53,397 nucleotides of DNA from Oscillospiraceae bacterium (GTDB lineage Bacteria > Bacillota > Clostridia > Oscillospirales > CAG-272), in NCBI GenBank assembly GCA_015064385.1, contig SVSI01000015.1:1-53397 (forward strand), written 5' to 3'. The notes under the pieces are model-generated. The model did no database searches. It was not told where the DNA came from and saw only the letters and a program-made list of their open reading frames with translations. The translations under genes were made by a program, and so were the position numbers. Below are positions 24,155-33,145 of the stretch, one piece after another. The stretch's first letter is position 1, and the number at the start of each line of letters is the position of its first letter.

Positions 24155-25008
24155 TAGTTGATACAAGTAAAAAAATACTGATCGTCGGTCTCGGACTTCT
24201 GGGCGGAAGCTATGCGAGAATACTTAAGCGCTTCGGATTTCACATCAGCGCCATTACTCTTGAGCAAAGCTCGATAGACTACGCGCTCGGTGAGAATATT
24301 ATCGACGAAGGTACGACCGAGCTCGACGAAAATATGATCGGCTCCGCCGATCTCGTGATATTTGCGCTTTATCCCCACGTATTCGTCGAATGGATCGAAA
24401 AGAATCAGAATCTCCTTAAAAGCGGTGCGCTTATTACCGACGTGACCGGTGTTAAGCGCAGTATAGTATATCAGATACAGAATATGCTCCGTCCTGACGT
24501 TGAGTTCGTTGCGGCGCATCCTATGGCGGGACGCGAGGTATCGGGCGTTGAAAACAGCACTGACAAGCTCTTTATCGGCGCTAACTATATCGTAACTCCC
24601 ACCGAAAAAAATACGCCCGAGGCGGTGCATACCGTTATCGAGCTTGGACGACTGCTCGGCTTTTCAAACGTAACCACACTCTCTCCCGAGGAGCACGACG
24701 AGATGATAGGGTTCCTCTCGCAGCTCACTCACTGTATTGCCATCACCCTTATGACGTGTAACGACAAGGAGAATATGGAAAAATTCACGGGAGACTCTTT
24801 CAGAGACCTTACCCGTATAGCAAGGATAAACGATCTTATGTGGAGCGAGCTGTTTGTCAGCAACAAAGATGTTCTGCTTGAGCAGATGAATCTGTTTATA
24901 GACAAATTTAACGAGCTCAGAACTATGCTCGAGAGCGAGGATATTGAGTCGATGAGAGCTATGATGCGTCATTCTACCGAACGCAGAGCGCTTTTCGACA
25001 AGAAATAA
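24151..25008 (+). CDS. tyrA: Prephenate dehydrogenase
   Basis: 285 residues beginning with GTG, which overlaps the aroA stop (GTGA). The N-terminal Rossmann domain has ILIVGLGLLGGSYA, followed by ADLVIFALYP, ITDVTGVKR, AAHPMAGREVSG and the helical dimer domain with SQLTHCIA. It oxidises prephenate to 4-hydroxyphenylpyruvate with NAD(P)+, the Tyr branch, matching the Tyr codons in the leader. No fused chorismate mutase or ACT domain is present. Confidence 0.94.
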   Translation: MIVDTSKKILIVGLGLLGGSYARILKRFGFHISAITLEQSSIDYALGENIIDEGTTELDENMIGSADLVIFALYPHVFVEWIEKNQNLLKSGALITDVTGVKRSIVYQIQNMLRPDVEFVAAHPMAGREVSGVENSTDKLFIGANYIVTPTEKNTPEAVHTVIELGRLLGFSNVTTLSPEEHDEMIGFLSQLTHCIAITLMTCNDKENMEKFTGDSFRDLTRIARINDLMWSELFVSNKDVLLEQMNLFIDKFNELRTMLESEDIESMRAMMRHSTERRALFDKK

Positions 25009-25019
25009 GGGTATAAAAT

Positions 25020-25484
25020 ATGATAAGATACGCTATCGAGAAGGATATTCCAAGGATCGGAGAGCTTCTTTCACAGGTCGATATGGTACATCACACGGGC
25101 AGACCGGACATATTCAAGATCGGAAGAAAGTATTCGAACGGCGAGCTTAAAACGATGCTCGGAGACAGACAGCGCCCTATTCTCGTTTGCACCAACGAGC
25201 GTGACGAGGTTCTCGGATACTGCTTCTGTATTTTTCAGCAGCATATCGAAAATTCGGTACTGACCGATATAAAAACGCTGTATATCGACGATCTGTGCGT
25301 TGACGAAAAGCTGCGCGGAAAAAATATCGGCAGGGAACTGTACGAGGCGGCAGTCTCGCTTGCAAGAGAAAACGGCTGCTATAATCTAACGCTCAACGTA
25401 TGGAGCTGTAATCCTTCTGCGATCCGCTTTTACGAAAAATGCGGACTTGTTCCGCAGAAGATAGGAATGGAATTTATACTTTAA
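25020..25484 (+). CDS. GNAT family N-acetyltransferase
   Basis: 154 residues with the acetyl-CoA fold: DIKTLYIDDLCVDEKLRGKNIGRELYEAA holds the R/Q-x-x-G-x-G/A motif as RGKNIGRE, followed by LNVWSCNPSAIRFYEKCGLVPQ. It begins 11 bases after tyrA and is cotranscribed with the aromatic operon, but no amino acid is implied by that alone. Substrate unknown. Confidence 0.88.
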   Translation: MIRYAIEKDIPRIGELLSQVDMVHHTGRPDIFKIGRKYSNGELKTMLGDRQRPILVCTNERDEVLGYCFCIFQQHIENSVLTDIKTLYIDDLCVDEKLRGKNIGRELYEAAVSLARENGCYNLTLNVWSCNPSAIRFYEKCGLVPQKIGMEFIL

Positions 25485-25511
25485 TCTTCTTGAAATAAAA
25501 TACTCCCGCAC

Positions 25512-25540
25512 TTTACAAAACGTTTTTTATATGGTACAAT
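25512..25540 (+). promoter_or_regulatory. Promoter of the YwaF-like gene
   Basis: TTTACA (25512-25517) and TACAAT (25535-25540) with a 17-base spacer, 30 bases before the start. No terminator is visible between the acetyltransferase and this promoter. Confidence 0.75.
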
Positions 25541-25569
25541 TACCGCAATAAATAAGAGGTGATGTCATT

Positions 25570-26349
25570 ATGAAAGAATTTTTCGGATTTGGCGGTTATC
25601 AGAGAAGCGCCGAGGGTTATTTTTCTTGGCAGCATATCGTATTCGTAACTTCACTTATTACAGTTATGACAGCGCTTGCTATCATTATCGGAATAAAGAA
25701 TAAAAATGCCGATACAATCACCAAAAACAAGGTTATTATCTGGTCTGCAATACTGATAGACTCCTTTGAAATATTCAAGATCATTATGGTATGCTTGCGA
25801 TCAAGCGATCCTATGGGATGGATATACGATTTGCCGCTCTTTCTCTGCAGCATACAGTTAATTACAATTCCTCTTGCGGCATTTACCAAGGGAAGAACAA
25901 AGGAATCCGCGCTTGATTTCGTGCTTATATTCGGACTTCTCGGTGCGTTCTTCGGTACCTACTTCGCAGGAAACAATTATTCGTCCTATCCCGTGCTTTC
26001 GTTTGACAACGTAGTTTCGGGTATCACACACTGCATATCGGGATTTACGGCAATTTATATCGGTATTACGGGTATGGCAAACATGAAGAAGAGAAATCTA
26101 CCGATAACTTTCTCAATACTGCTCGGTTTTTGCACCGCTGCACTGATTGTTAACAAGATAATTGATTACAACTATATGTTCCTCGTAAGAGGAGACGGAA
26201 CACCGTACGATATTTTGTATAATATAGTAGGCGGTAATCAGATACTGTATCCCGCGGGTGTAATTCTTATGTTCCTTATATACATTTCGGCTTTTTATCT
26301 CATAACTTTTATGATCAAGAGTAAAAAACGTGTCAAAGAAACGGTCTAA
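25570..26349 (+). CDS. YwaF/TMEM164-like integral membrane protein
   Basis: 259 residues with about seven membrane helices. The segment WIYDLPLFLCSIQLITIPLAA carries the LPLxxCS pattern characteristic of the YwaF (TIGR02206) family, and GTYFAGNNYSSYPVLSFDN with ITHCISG supplies the conserved polar residues of that family. The function in bacteria is unestablished; eukaryotic TMEM164 relatives have been linked to lipid acyl transfer. AAGAGGTGA lies before the ATG. Single gene with own promoter and a shared terminator. Confidence 0.75.
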   Translation: MKEFFGFGGYQRSAEGYFSWQHIVFVTSLITVMTALAIIIGIKNKNADTITKNKVIIWSAILIDSFEIFKIIMVCLRSSDPMGWIYDLPLFLCSIQLITIPLAAFTKGRTKESALDFVLIFGLLGAFFGTYFAGNNYSSYPVLSFDNVVSGITHCISGFTAIYIGITGMANMKKRNLPITFSILLGFCTAALIVNKIIDYNYMFLVRGDGTPYDILYNIVGGNQILYPAGVILMFLIYISAFYLITFMIKSKKRVKETV

Positions 26350-26356
26350 TTAAAGA

Positions 26357-26390
26357 AAAATCGGCTTATCGTATTGATAAGCCGATTTCG
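26357..26390. terminator. Bidirectional terminator between the YwaF-like gene and the Ca2+-ATPase
   Basis: aaatcggcttatc / gataagccgattt, a perfect 13-base stem with a 5-base loop, between convergent genes. Confidence 0.88.
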
Positions 26391-26391
26391 T

Positions 26392-29007
26392 TTATTTGTT
26401 TTTATTTTTAAGAGCTCCGATAAGCTTGAATATTTCCATAACTACGAGGGGAACAAAAATCAGTCCGAGTGCTATGAAATAAAGCTTTGCGGGGAGTATT
26501 ACGAGACCAAACGCTTTTCCTATCGGAGTAAAGAGAACGAGCGCTACGAGTGCCGTAGATACCATAGCTGCAAGATTAAGAGTTTTATTTTTGAACGGTC
26601 CTATCTTGAAAAGAGAATGCTCGGAGCGCATATTGAATGCTTGCACGATCTGGCAAAGTGCAAGAACTGCAAAAGCCATAGTTTGACCTTGTGCGATATT
26701 TGCATCGTTTCCTTGCCATCCAAACCAGAAGCCGAGAAGCGTAAGAAAGGCAAACATACATCCCTGAAGCACTACGCGAATGCCGAGACCGTGAGCGAAA
26801 ATGCCTTCGTCCTTCGGCTTCGGCTTTTTATCCATAACGTCCTTCTCGACCGCTTCCATACCGAGTGCGATCGCGGGAAGGGAATCGGTAACAAGATTTA
26901 TCCAAAGCAGCTGCATAGAAAGCAGTGGTGTCTTATGCCAGAGAAGCATTGCGGCAAATACGGTAATTACCTCTCCGATGTTAGTACCGAGCAAGAATCC
27001 TACGACCTTTTTGATGTTCGCATAAATTCCTCGACCTTCGCGTACTGCATCGACTATCGTCGCAAAATTATCATCCGTAAGTGTCATATCGGACGCGCCC
27101 TTGGCAACGTCTGTACCCGTTATTCCCATAGCACAGCCGATATCAGCCGCTTTAAGAGCGGGAGCATCGTTGACACCGTCTCCGGTCATAGAAACCACCT
27201 GACCCTTGCGCTGCCAAGCTTTTACTATTCTTATTTTGTTTTCAGGTGAAACGCGTGCGTAAACGGATATATTTTCGACCTGATCGTCAAGCTCGCTGTC
27301 GCTCATTCGATCAAGCTCAGCTCCGGTAATGGCGCGGTCTCCTTCGAGAAGTATTCCGAGCTCCTTTGCAATGGCTGAGGCGGTGATTACGTGGTCTCCG
27401 GTTATCATAACCGGCTTGATTCCTGCACGGCGACAGATCGCTACGGCATCCTTTGCTTCGGGACGCGGCGGATCTATCATTCCCACGAGTCCCATAAACG
27501 TAAGTCCGTTTTCGAGTTCTTCCGACGTGATATTTTCGGGGACCTTATCTATTTCCTTGTAAGCAATAGCGAGAACTCTGAGAGCGCATTCGCTCATTTC
27601 CTCGGTTATGTTTTTTGCCGCCTCGATATTTCCTGCAATACATCTTGACGCCATAACGTCAAAGGCACCCTTTACGATAACGATATTTTTACCGTCTATA
27701 CTGTTTACCGTTGTCATAAGCTTTCGGTCAGAATCGAAGGGAAGCTCTGCCAGACGAGGATATTTTGCGTTCAGATCGTCCTTGGGCATACCGTTTTTAT
27801 GGGCGGCAAGGACTATGGCAGTCTCGGTGGGATCACCTATATGCTGCTCGCCGTTTTCGCTGAAAATAACCGATCCGTCACAGCAGAGTGTGCCGTACAT
27901 AAGGAGCTTTCTTATGCTTTCTGAATTTTGTACGCTAATATTCTCGGTTTCGCTTTCGCCGTCGCAATATGCCTTTGTAAGAGTCATGCGGTTCTGTGTG
28001 AGCGTTCCCGTCTTATCGGAGCATATTACCGATGCGCCGCCGAGTGTTTCAACCGCAGGTAAACGGCGGATAAGTGCATTTTTCTTTACCATTCGCTGAA
28101 CTCCTATCGAGAGAACGATGGTAACTATTGCGGGAAGTCCCTCGGGTATTGCCGATACGGCAAGCGAAACGGCTGTCATAAAAATTTCGAGGGCGGGAAT
28201 ATCGTTTGCAAGTCCCACTACGAATATTACAGCACAGGCGGCAAGCGCTACGATACCTAAATATTTCCCGAGCTGTGCAAGCTTTTCCTGAAGGGGAGTC
28301 TGTGCATCGTTTTCGCTGTCCAGAAGATTTGCGATCTTACCCATTTCGGTATCCATTCCGGTAGCGGTAACGACGGCAAGAGCTGTGCCGTAAGTGATAC
28401 TGCAACCCGAGAATACCATATTGGTGCGGTCACCTATCGGTGCATCCTCGGATATCACCGAAAGAGCATCCTTTTCGGACGGTACGGATTCTCCTGTAAG
28501 TGCTGATTCCTCCGATTTAAGTCCGGAGCTGTATATAAGGCGCGCGTCTGCGGGAACGAAATCTCCCGCTTCAAGCTTGATAATGTCTCCGGGGACAAGA
28601 TCGGCGGCGTCTATTACACATTCAGATCCGTTACGGATAACTCTCGCATGGGGTGCGGACATATTTTTTAAGGCGTCAAGTGCTTTTTCCGCCTTACCTT
28701 CCTGATATACTCCCATTACTGCGTTAAGTATTACTATCAGAAGAATAAGTGCCGGCTCGAAAAGCTCTCCCCAGTTTTTCTCAATGCATACGACCGTGAA
28801 AGAAACTATCGCCGCAGCAATGAGTATCAGTATCATAACGTCCTTAAACTGATCCACAAATCTTGCAAAGGTAGATTTCTTCTTTTTCTCGCGAAGCTTG
28901 TTTTCTCCGTACTTTTCGCGTCTTTCATTGACAGTAGCGCTGTCAAGTCCCGTAGTGGCACTTGTAGAAAGAGCGTCCAAAACGTCTTCGGTCTTCTTAC
29001 TGTGCAT
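26392..29007 (-). CDS. P-type calcium-transporting ATPase
   Basis: About 871 residues of the P2A (SERCA-like, LMCA1-like) group, pumping Ca2+ out at the cost of ATP. Seen in order: N-terminal cation ATPase domain, TGESVPSEKD (actuator), helix M4 with AIPEGLPAIV, phosphorylation site CSDKTGTLTQNR, KGAFDV (nucleotide site), MTGDGVNDAPALK and helix M6 with NLVTDSLPAIALG. The ATG at 29007 (MHSKKTEDVL) is 14 bases from GGGAGG; an in-frame TTG at 29013 is 8 bases from it and may be the true start. A palindrome lies in the leader. Confidence 0.93.
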   Translation of the reverse strand: MHSKKTEDVLDALSTSATTGLDSATVNERREKYGENKLREKKKKSTFARFVDQFKDVMILILIAAAIVSFTVVCIEKNWGELFEPALILLIVILNAVMGVYQEGKAEKALDALKNMSAPHARVIRNGSECVIDAADLVPGDIIKLEAGDFVPADARLIYSSGLKSEESALTGESVPSEKDALSVISEDAPIGDRTNMVFSGCSITYGTALAVVTATGMDTEMGKIANLLDSENDAQTPLQEKLAQLGKYLGIVALAACAVIFVVGLANDIPALEIFMTAVSLAVSAIPEGLPAIVTIVLSIGVQRMVKKNALIRRLPAVETLGGASVICSDKTGTLTQNRMTLTKAYCDGESETENISVQNSESIRKLLMYGTLCCDGSVIFSENGEQHIGDPTETAIVLAAHKNGMPKDDLNAKYPRLAELPFDSDRKLMTTVNSIDGKNIVIVKGAFDVMASRCIAGNIEAAKNITEEMSECALRVLAIAYKEIDKVPENITSEELENGLTFMGLVGMIDPPRPEAKDAVAICRRAGIKPVMITGDHVITASAIAKELGILLEGDRAITGAELDRMSDSELDDQVENISVYARVSPENKIRIVKAWQRKGQVVSMTGDGVNDAPALKAADIGCAMGITGTDVAKGASDMTLTDDNFATIVDAVREGRGIYANIKKVVGFLLGTNIGEVITVFAAMLLWHKTPLLSMQLLWINLVTDSLPAIALGMEAVEKDVMDKKPKPKDEGIFAHGLGIRVVLQGCMFAFLTLLGFWFGWQGNDANIAQGQTMAFAVLALCQIVQAFNMRSEHSLFKIGPFKNKTLNLAAMVSTALVALVLFTPIGKAFGLVILPAKLYFIALGLIFVPLVVMEIFKLIGALKNKNK

Positions 29008-29035
29008 TAACAAAATATATACCTCCCTAATCAAT

Positions 29036-29057
29036 CATCCGTTCATCTGAACGGATG
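29036..29057. promoter_or_regulatory. 22-base palindrome in the Ca2+-ATPase leader
   Basis: CATCCGTTCA / TGAACGGATG with a 2-base centre is perfect on both sides. It lies between the -10 box and the ribosome site of the ATPase gene, where a repressor or an RNA hairpin could act. Confidence 0.55.
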
Positions 29058-29076
29058 TTAAAATCATATTATTATA

Positions 29077-29105
29077 TTTATATCACTTTTTGATCTAAAA
29101 TTCAA
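29077..29105 (-). promoter_or_regulatory. Promoter of the Ca2+-ATPase gene
   Basis: On the minus strand, TTGAAT (29105-29100) and TATAAA (29082-29077) are separated by 17 bases. Confidence 0.7.
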
Positions 29106-29177
29106 GTGGTGCAACAAAAATTTTCAAAAATTAAATATTAAGAAACAATTACTTAACAGAGAGGGAAGAAATAAACG

Positions 29178-29207
29178 AAAAACGACAGGTTTTAACCTGT
29201 CGTTTTT
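29178..29207 (-). terminator. Terminator after tRNA-Arg
   Basis: aaaacgacaggtt / aacctgtcgtttt stem, with a T run on the minus strand. Confidence 0.82.
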
Positions 29208-29213
29208 ATAAAG

Positions 29214-29287
29214 CGTACCCTGGGGGATTCGAACCCTCGACCTACTGCTTAGAAGGCAGTTGCTCTATCCGGCTGAGCTAAGGGTAC
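29214..29287 (-). tRNA. tRNA-Arg (anticodon TCT)
   Basis: 74 bases. The acceptor pairs GTACCCT with AGGGTAC and the discriminator is G. The anticodon loop CTTCTAA between ACTGC and GCAGT gives TCT for AGA codons. The T loop is TTCGAAT. CCA is not encoded. It is the second tRNA of the pair and has no tail module. Confidence 0.95.
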
Positions 29288-29311
29288 ATAGCAAAATATT
29301 TTTCAAAAGTT

Positions 29312-29334
29312 GAGCCGCACTGACGGTGCGGCTC
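29312..29334 (-). terminator. Hairpin between tRNA-Gly and tRNA-Arg
   Basis: GAGCCGCAC / GTGCGGCTC with a 5-base loop. The T run on the minus side is interrupted, so read-through to tRNA-Arg is likely. Confidence 0.6.
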
Positions 29335-29347
29335 TATTTTGTTTTGA

Positions 29348-29418
29348 AGCGGGTGATGGGAATCGAACCCACATAGCCAGCTTGGAAGGCTGGAGCTCTA
29401 CCACTGAGCTACACCCGC
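29348..29418 (-). tRNA. tRNA-Gly (anticodon TCC)
   Basis: 71 bases. The acceptor pairs GCGGGTG with CACCCGC and the discriminator is U. The anticodon loop CTTCCAA within the CAG...CTG stem gives TCC for GGA codons. The T loop is TTCGATT. It is the first tRNA of the minus-strand pair. Confidence 0.95.
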
Positions 29419-29436
29419 AGAACGAACTGCTTCATT

Positions 29437-29465
29437 ATAATATCACAACTGTCTCCATTTGTCAA
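29437..29465 (-). promoter_or_regulatory. Promoter of the tRNA-Gly/tRNA-Arg operon
   Basis: On the minus strand, TTGACA (29465-29460) and TATTAT (29442-29437) with a 17-base spacer, 19 bases before tRNA-Gly. Confidence 0.82.
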
Positions 29466-29570
29466 TACCCTTTTTAACAAAAAAACAAATAAATTTTCGA
29501 TCTTTTTGTGTATTTTTTCAAAAAGCTAAAATTAAAAAGCTTTTTTATGCTGTACGGAGCTTTATTTCTG

Positions 29571-29599
29571 TTGACAAGATCAAAAACAGGTGCTATAAT
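29571..29599 (+). promoter_or_regulatory. Promoter of the phosphoribosyltransferase gene
   Basis: TTGACA (29571-29576) and TATAAT (29594-29599), spacer 17, with a TGC extension before the -10 box. Confidence 0.85.
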
Positions 29600-29653
29600 T
29601 AACGTATCTGAAACGGTCTGAGATACTAACCGTAAAAATAAGGAGAATACAAA

Positions 29654-30211
29654 ATGAAGGAATTTTATCCAATTACTATCGCAGGTCTTGAAAGACAGCT
29701 TAAGCTTTGCCCGCTGAACGACAAGCTCTATATCGGAGCGTTTATAATAATAGGAGATCCGGAGCTTACCGAAAAATCGGCAAGCGAGCTTCTTAAAAAG
29801 GCGCCCGAATACGACTATATCCTTTCCGCAGAATCGAAGGGAATACCGCTTGCACACGAGATGGCACGTCAGAGAGGCGATGCTAAGTATATGGTTGCAA
29901 GAAAATCTGTAAAGCTCTATATGAGCGACGTGCTTGACGTTACCGTTAACTCGATAACCACGGCAAATACCCAGCATCTCTACATAGACGGCGCAGACGC
30001 AGAGCTTATGCGCGGTAAGAGAGTTCTTATCGTTGACGACGTTATCTCGACCGGCGAGTCTCTCAGATCGCTTGAAGCACTCGTTAATGAAACGGGCGCC
30101 GAGATAGTCGGAAAGATGGCAATACTTGCAGAGGGTGACGCCGCTGACAGAGAGGATATAATCTATCTCGAAAAGCTTCCTCTTTTTGACGCAGAGGGAA
30201 ACGCGATATAA
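29654..30211 (+). CDS. Purine phosphoribosyltransferase, adenine-PRTase-like
   Basis: 185 residues of the type I phosphoribosyltransferase fold. The PRPP-binding motif is RVLIVDDVISTGESL (about 123-137), and ILSAESKGIPLAHEMA matches the ESRG-type loop of adenine/xanthine PRTases (COG0503). It salvages a purine base to its nucleotide with PRPP. Whether adenine or xanthine is the substrate is not clear: the ends differ from the 170-residue E. coli Apt. AAGGAG precedes the ATG. Monocistronic, with its own promoter and terminator; no purine riboswitch is seen in the 50-base leader. Confidence 0.85.
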   Translation: MKEFYPITIAGLERQLKLCPLNDKLYIGAFIIIGDPELTEKSASELLKKAPEYDYILSAESKGIPLAHEMARQRGDAKYMVARKSVKLYMSDVLDVTVNSITTANTQHLYIDGADAELMRGKRVLIVDDVISTGESLRSLEALVNETGAEIVGKMAILAEGDAADREDIIYLEKLPLFDAEGNAI

Positions 30212-30233
30212 AAATTCTATAAAAGGATAATAG

Positions 30234-30261
30234 AGGACGGAAAATCACTTTCCGTCCTTTT
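30234..30261 (+). terminator. Terminator of the phosphoribosyltransferase gene
   Basis: aggacggaaa / tttccgtcct followed by Ts. Confidence 0.85.
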
Positions 30262-30268
30262 ATTTGTA

Positions 30269-30297
30269 TTGACAAAGCGGATATTTTGTGGTAAAAT
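30269..30297 (+). promoter_or_regulatory. Promoter of the GH2 / oxidoreductase operon
   Basis: TTGACA (30269-30274) and TAAAAT (30292-30297), spacer 17. Confidence 0.8.
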
Positions 30298-30327
30298 TAG
30301 CTAAATATATATTGGAGGAAAGCACCA

Positions 30328-32094
30328 ATGAACACAGAAAAAATAATTCCGAGAAGCGAGTATCCCCGTCCTGACAGAGTAAGAAAGGATTGGCTCTGCC
30401 TTAACGGCGAGTGGGATTTTGCGTTCGACGAAAAAGGAATTGGTTTTTCCGAGGACTGGGCAAGCAAAAAGGCACTTGATACTGTAATTAACGTACCGTT
30501 TGTTTACCAGTGCGCTCTTTCGGGAATAAACGATCAGCGTCACAGTGATTATATATGGTATCACCGTACGTTCACTATACCTGAGAGCTTTGAAGGAAAA
30601 CGCGTTATGCTCCATTTCGGCGCTGTTGACTACAAAGCCAAGGTATATCTCAATGGAAACTATATCGGCGAGCACGAGGGCGGATATACGCCTTTTGCGT
30701 TTGATATAACCTATAACGTGAAAGATCGCAGCGCTACTTACGATCTTACCGTTTGTTGCGAGGACCGTCTCGATACCGAAATGCCCCGCGGAAAACAGAG
30801 CTTCCGTCCCGAACCCTTTGCTTGCTGGTACACTCCGTCCAGCGGAATATGGCAGAGCGTTTGGCTTGAAGCTGTCGGTATGAAATATATCGACGATATC
30901 AGAATAACTCCCGACGTTGACAATAGCTGCGTAAGAGTTGAAACAACACTAAGTGATCTTCCCGAAAACGGAAAGCTCATAATGAACGTTTCCTTCAAGG
31001 GTATGTTCGTTACCTCGCTTGAGATATCTGCAAACTCTCGCAGAGTAGATAACACCATACATCTGCCTCACAACGGAGTTTCGCTCGACGGTGTATATCT
31101 CTGGGAGCCGGGCAAGGGAAATCTTTACGATCTTGATCTTACTCTCGTTGAAAACGGTGAGGGCATAGACAGTCTTTCCACCTATTTCGGTATGAGAAAG
31201 ATCCAGTGTGAGGGCGGCAGAATTTATATCAACAACAGACGTCTCTATCAGCGCCTTATTCTCGATCAGGGCTATTGGCCGGACGGACTCCTTACCGCTC
31301 CGAGCGACGAGGCACTTAAACTCGACCTTGAGCTTACCCTTAAGATGGGCTACAACGGTGCAAGAAAGCATCAGAAGTTCGAGGATCCCAGATATCTTTA
31401 CTGGGCTGACGTTATGGGCGTTCTCATCTGGGAGGAGCTTCCCAGCGCATATCAGTTTAACGACGTTATGAAGCGTAACTGCTTCAGAGATATGCAGGAG
31501 GCCATAAAGCGTGACTATAACCACCCCTGCACGATAACATGGGTTCCTATGAACGAGTCTTGGGGAATATATCGAGTCAAGACCAACAGAGAGATGCAGG
31601 AGTTTGCCGACGCGCTCTATTTTATGATCCATTCTCTCGATCAAACGAGAATAGTATCCGGTAATGACGGCTGGGAGCAGTCCGAGACAGATATAGTCAG
31701 CGTGCACGATTATACCTCGTTTACGCGCTACCTCTCAAAGGACTATGAATCGGTGGAGGGCATACTTGAGGGTATTCCGAACAAATCCAGAACTATCGTC
31801 TGCGACGATTACGATCTTTCGGGCAAGCCGATACTTATGACCGAGTTCGGCGGAATCGCTTTCGCAAAGGACAAAGAAGGCGCAAACTGGGGATACGGAA
31901 ATGCAGTTACTGACGAAGAAAAGTTCTTCGAGCGCTTTGACGATATCACCACCGGTTTTAAGAATATCGACTATTTCTGCGGATACTGCTATACTCAGCT
32001 GACCGACGTTTTCCAGGAAGTAAACGGTCTTCTTGATATGGACAGAAATCCGAAAGTCGATCTTGACAGAGTAAGAAGGATCAATCTCAAATAA
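30328..32094 (+). CDS. Glycoside hydrolase family 2 (beta-galactosidase/beta-glucuronidase-like)
   Basis: 588 residues, cytosolic, the short GH2 architecture. An N-terminal sugar-binding jelly roll (WLCLNGEWDFAFDE, VYLNGNYIGEHEGGYTPF) is followed by an immunoglobulin-like domain (about 190-290) and a TIM barrel. The acid/base Glu lies in VPMNESWG and the nucleophile in LMTEFGG. WYTPSSGIWQSVWLE is typical of the family. Specificity (galactoside, glucuronide or arabinopyranoside) cannot be told. GGAGG precedes the ATG. It is cotranscribed with a Gfo/Idh/MocA oxidoreductase, which suggests further processing of the freed sugar. Confidence 0.9.
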   Translation: MNTEKIIPRSEYPRPDRVRKDWLCLNGEWDFAFDEKGIGFSEDWASKKALDTVINVPFVYQCALSGINDQRHSDYIWYHRTFTIPESFEGKRVMLHFGAVDYKAKVYLNGNYIGEHEGGYTPFAFDITYNVKDRSATYDLTVCCEDRLDTEMPRGKQSFRPEPFACWYTPSSGIWQSVWLEAVGMKYIDDIRITPDVDNSCVRVETTLSDLPENGKLIMNVSFKGMFVTSLEISANSRRVDNTIHLPHNGVSLDGVYLWEPGKGNLYDLDLTLVENGEGIDSLSTYFGMRKIQCEGGRIYINNRRLYQRLILDQGYWPDGLLTAPSDEALKLDLELTLKMGYNGARKHQKFEDPRYLYWADVMGVLIWEELPSAYQFNDVMKRNCFRDMQEAIKRDYNHPCTITWVPMNESWGIYRVKTNREMQEFADALYFMIHSLDQTRIVSGNDGWEQSETDIVSVHDYTSFTRYLSKDYESVEGILEGIPNKSRTIVCDDYDLSGKPILMTEFGGIAFAKDKEGANWGYGNAVTDEEKFFERFDDITTGFKNIDYFCGYCYTQLTDVFQEVNGLLDMDRNPKVDLDRVRRINLK

Positions 32095-32122
32095 AACAGA
32101 ACTTTTGAAAGGTGATATAGTT

Positions 32123-33106
32123 ATGTCACAGAAAGTAAGAGTTGCAATGATAAGCGCGTGGCACGTACACGCTATGGGATACGCTAATTATCTTGCTGCA
32201 CACCCGAGTTGCGAAATAGTCGGTGTTTGGGATGATCAACCCATGCGCGGCAATGAGTGGGCAAGTGACCTAGGATGTAAATTCTACCACAAATACGAGG
32301 ATATTTTGAAAAATCCCGAAATTGATGCGGTAGCTATCTGCGCCCCTACGTCTATGCACGCAGATCTTATGATAGATGCGGCAAACGCTAAAAAGCACAT
32401 ATTTACCGAAAAGGTGCTCGCGCTGACCAATAAAGAGGCAAAAGCGATAATGCGTGCCGTTAAAAAGAATAAGGTCCACTTTACCATATCCTTCCCGCAC
32501 GAGACCGATAAGTCGATACTCTTTGCAAAGGATCTCGTTGACAGCGGAAAGCTCGGCAGGATCACTTATATGAGAGTCAGAAACGTGCATTCGGGCAGTA
32601 TAAACGACTGGCTTCCGCCGCATTTTTACGACAGAGCCACCTGCGGAGGCGGTGCAATGATCGACCTCGGCGCGCATCCTATGTACCTTATAAATTGGTT
32701 TTTGGGCAAACCGTATGCCATCAGCTCGTCCTTTACTAATATAACCGGACGCCCCGTTGAGGATAACGCAGTGTCTCTCATCGAATACGAAAACGGCGCG
32801 ATCGCCGTTTCAGAGACGGGATTCGTCTCGGTCGCCGATCCGTATTCACTTGAAATCTCGGGAACGAAGGGCTTCGTCCGTGCGAGCGGAGGCGTAGTAG
32901 CGTATTCGTGTCCCGAAACCGAAAACAAGCGTACCGAGGTAAACGATTTTGCTCTCAGCGCCCCTGCACCTCTCGATTATTGGCTGGACAGCATTATAAA
33001 TGATACTCCAAACACGCTTTATTCTATTGACGAAGCAGTTACTCTTACCGAAATAATGACTGCCGCCTACAAGTCGGCGTCAAACGGAAAGAAAACGAAG
33101 GTCTAA
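32123..33106 (+). CDS. Gfo/Idh/MocA family NAD(P)-dependent oxidoreductase
   Basis: 327 residues. The N-terminal Rossmann domain starts VRVAMISAWHVHAMGYANYL, a variant of the usual GxGxxG pattern. CAPTSMHADLMIDAANAKKHIFTEK is the conserved cofactor/substrate loop with EK. The C-terminal beta-sheet domain has GGGAMIDLGAHPMYLINWFLG. The start at 32123 (MSQKVRVAM) follows GAAAGGTGA; the TTG at 32105 is upstream of that site. It likely oxidises or epimerises a sugar released by the GH2 enzyme 28 bases upstream; the sugar is unknown. Confidence 0.9.
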   Translation: MSQKVRVAMISAWHVHAMGYANYLAAHPSCEIVGVWDDQPMRGNEWASDLGCKFYHKYEDILKNPEIDAVAICAPTSMHADLMIDAANAKKHIFTEKVLALTNKEAKAIMRAVKKNKVHFTISFPHETDKSILFAKDLVDSGKLGRITYMRVRNVHSGSINDWLPPHFYDRATCGGGAMIDLGAHPMYLINWFLGKPYAISSSFTNITGRPVEDNAVSLIEYENGAIAVSETGFVSVADPYSLEISGTKGFVRASGGVVAYSCPETENKRTEVNDFALSAPAPLDYWLDSIINDTPNTLYSIDEAVTLTEIMTAAYKSASNGKKTKV

Positions 33107-33110
33107 ATAA

Positions 33111-33138
33111 AAAAAACACCGCAAATGCGGTGTTTTTT
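33111..33138. terminator. Terminator between the oxidoreductase and the Re-citrate-synthase-like gene
   Basis: aaaaacaccgca / tgcggtgttttt, usable by both convergent genes. Confidence 0.87.
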
Positions 33139-33145
33139 GTTTCTG

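Noticed and set aside
25494..25570. Riboswitch or T-box ahead of the YwaF-like gene
   Set aside because: The leader after the promoter is only about 20 bases long and unstructured.
29600..29653. Purine riboswitch ahead of the phosphoribosyltransferase
   Set aside because: The leader is about 50 bases, shorter than a purine aptamer, and lacks its conserved loops.
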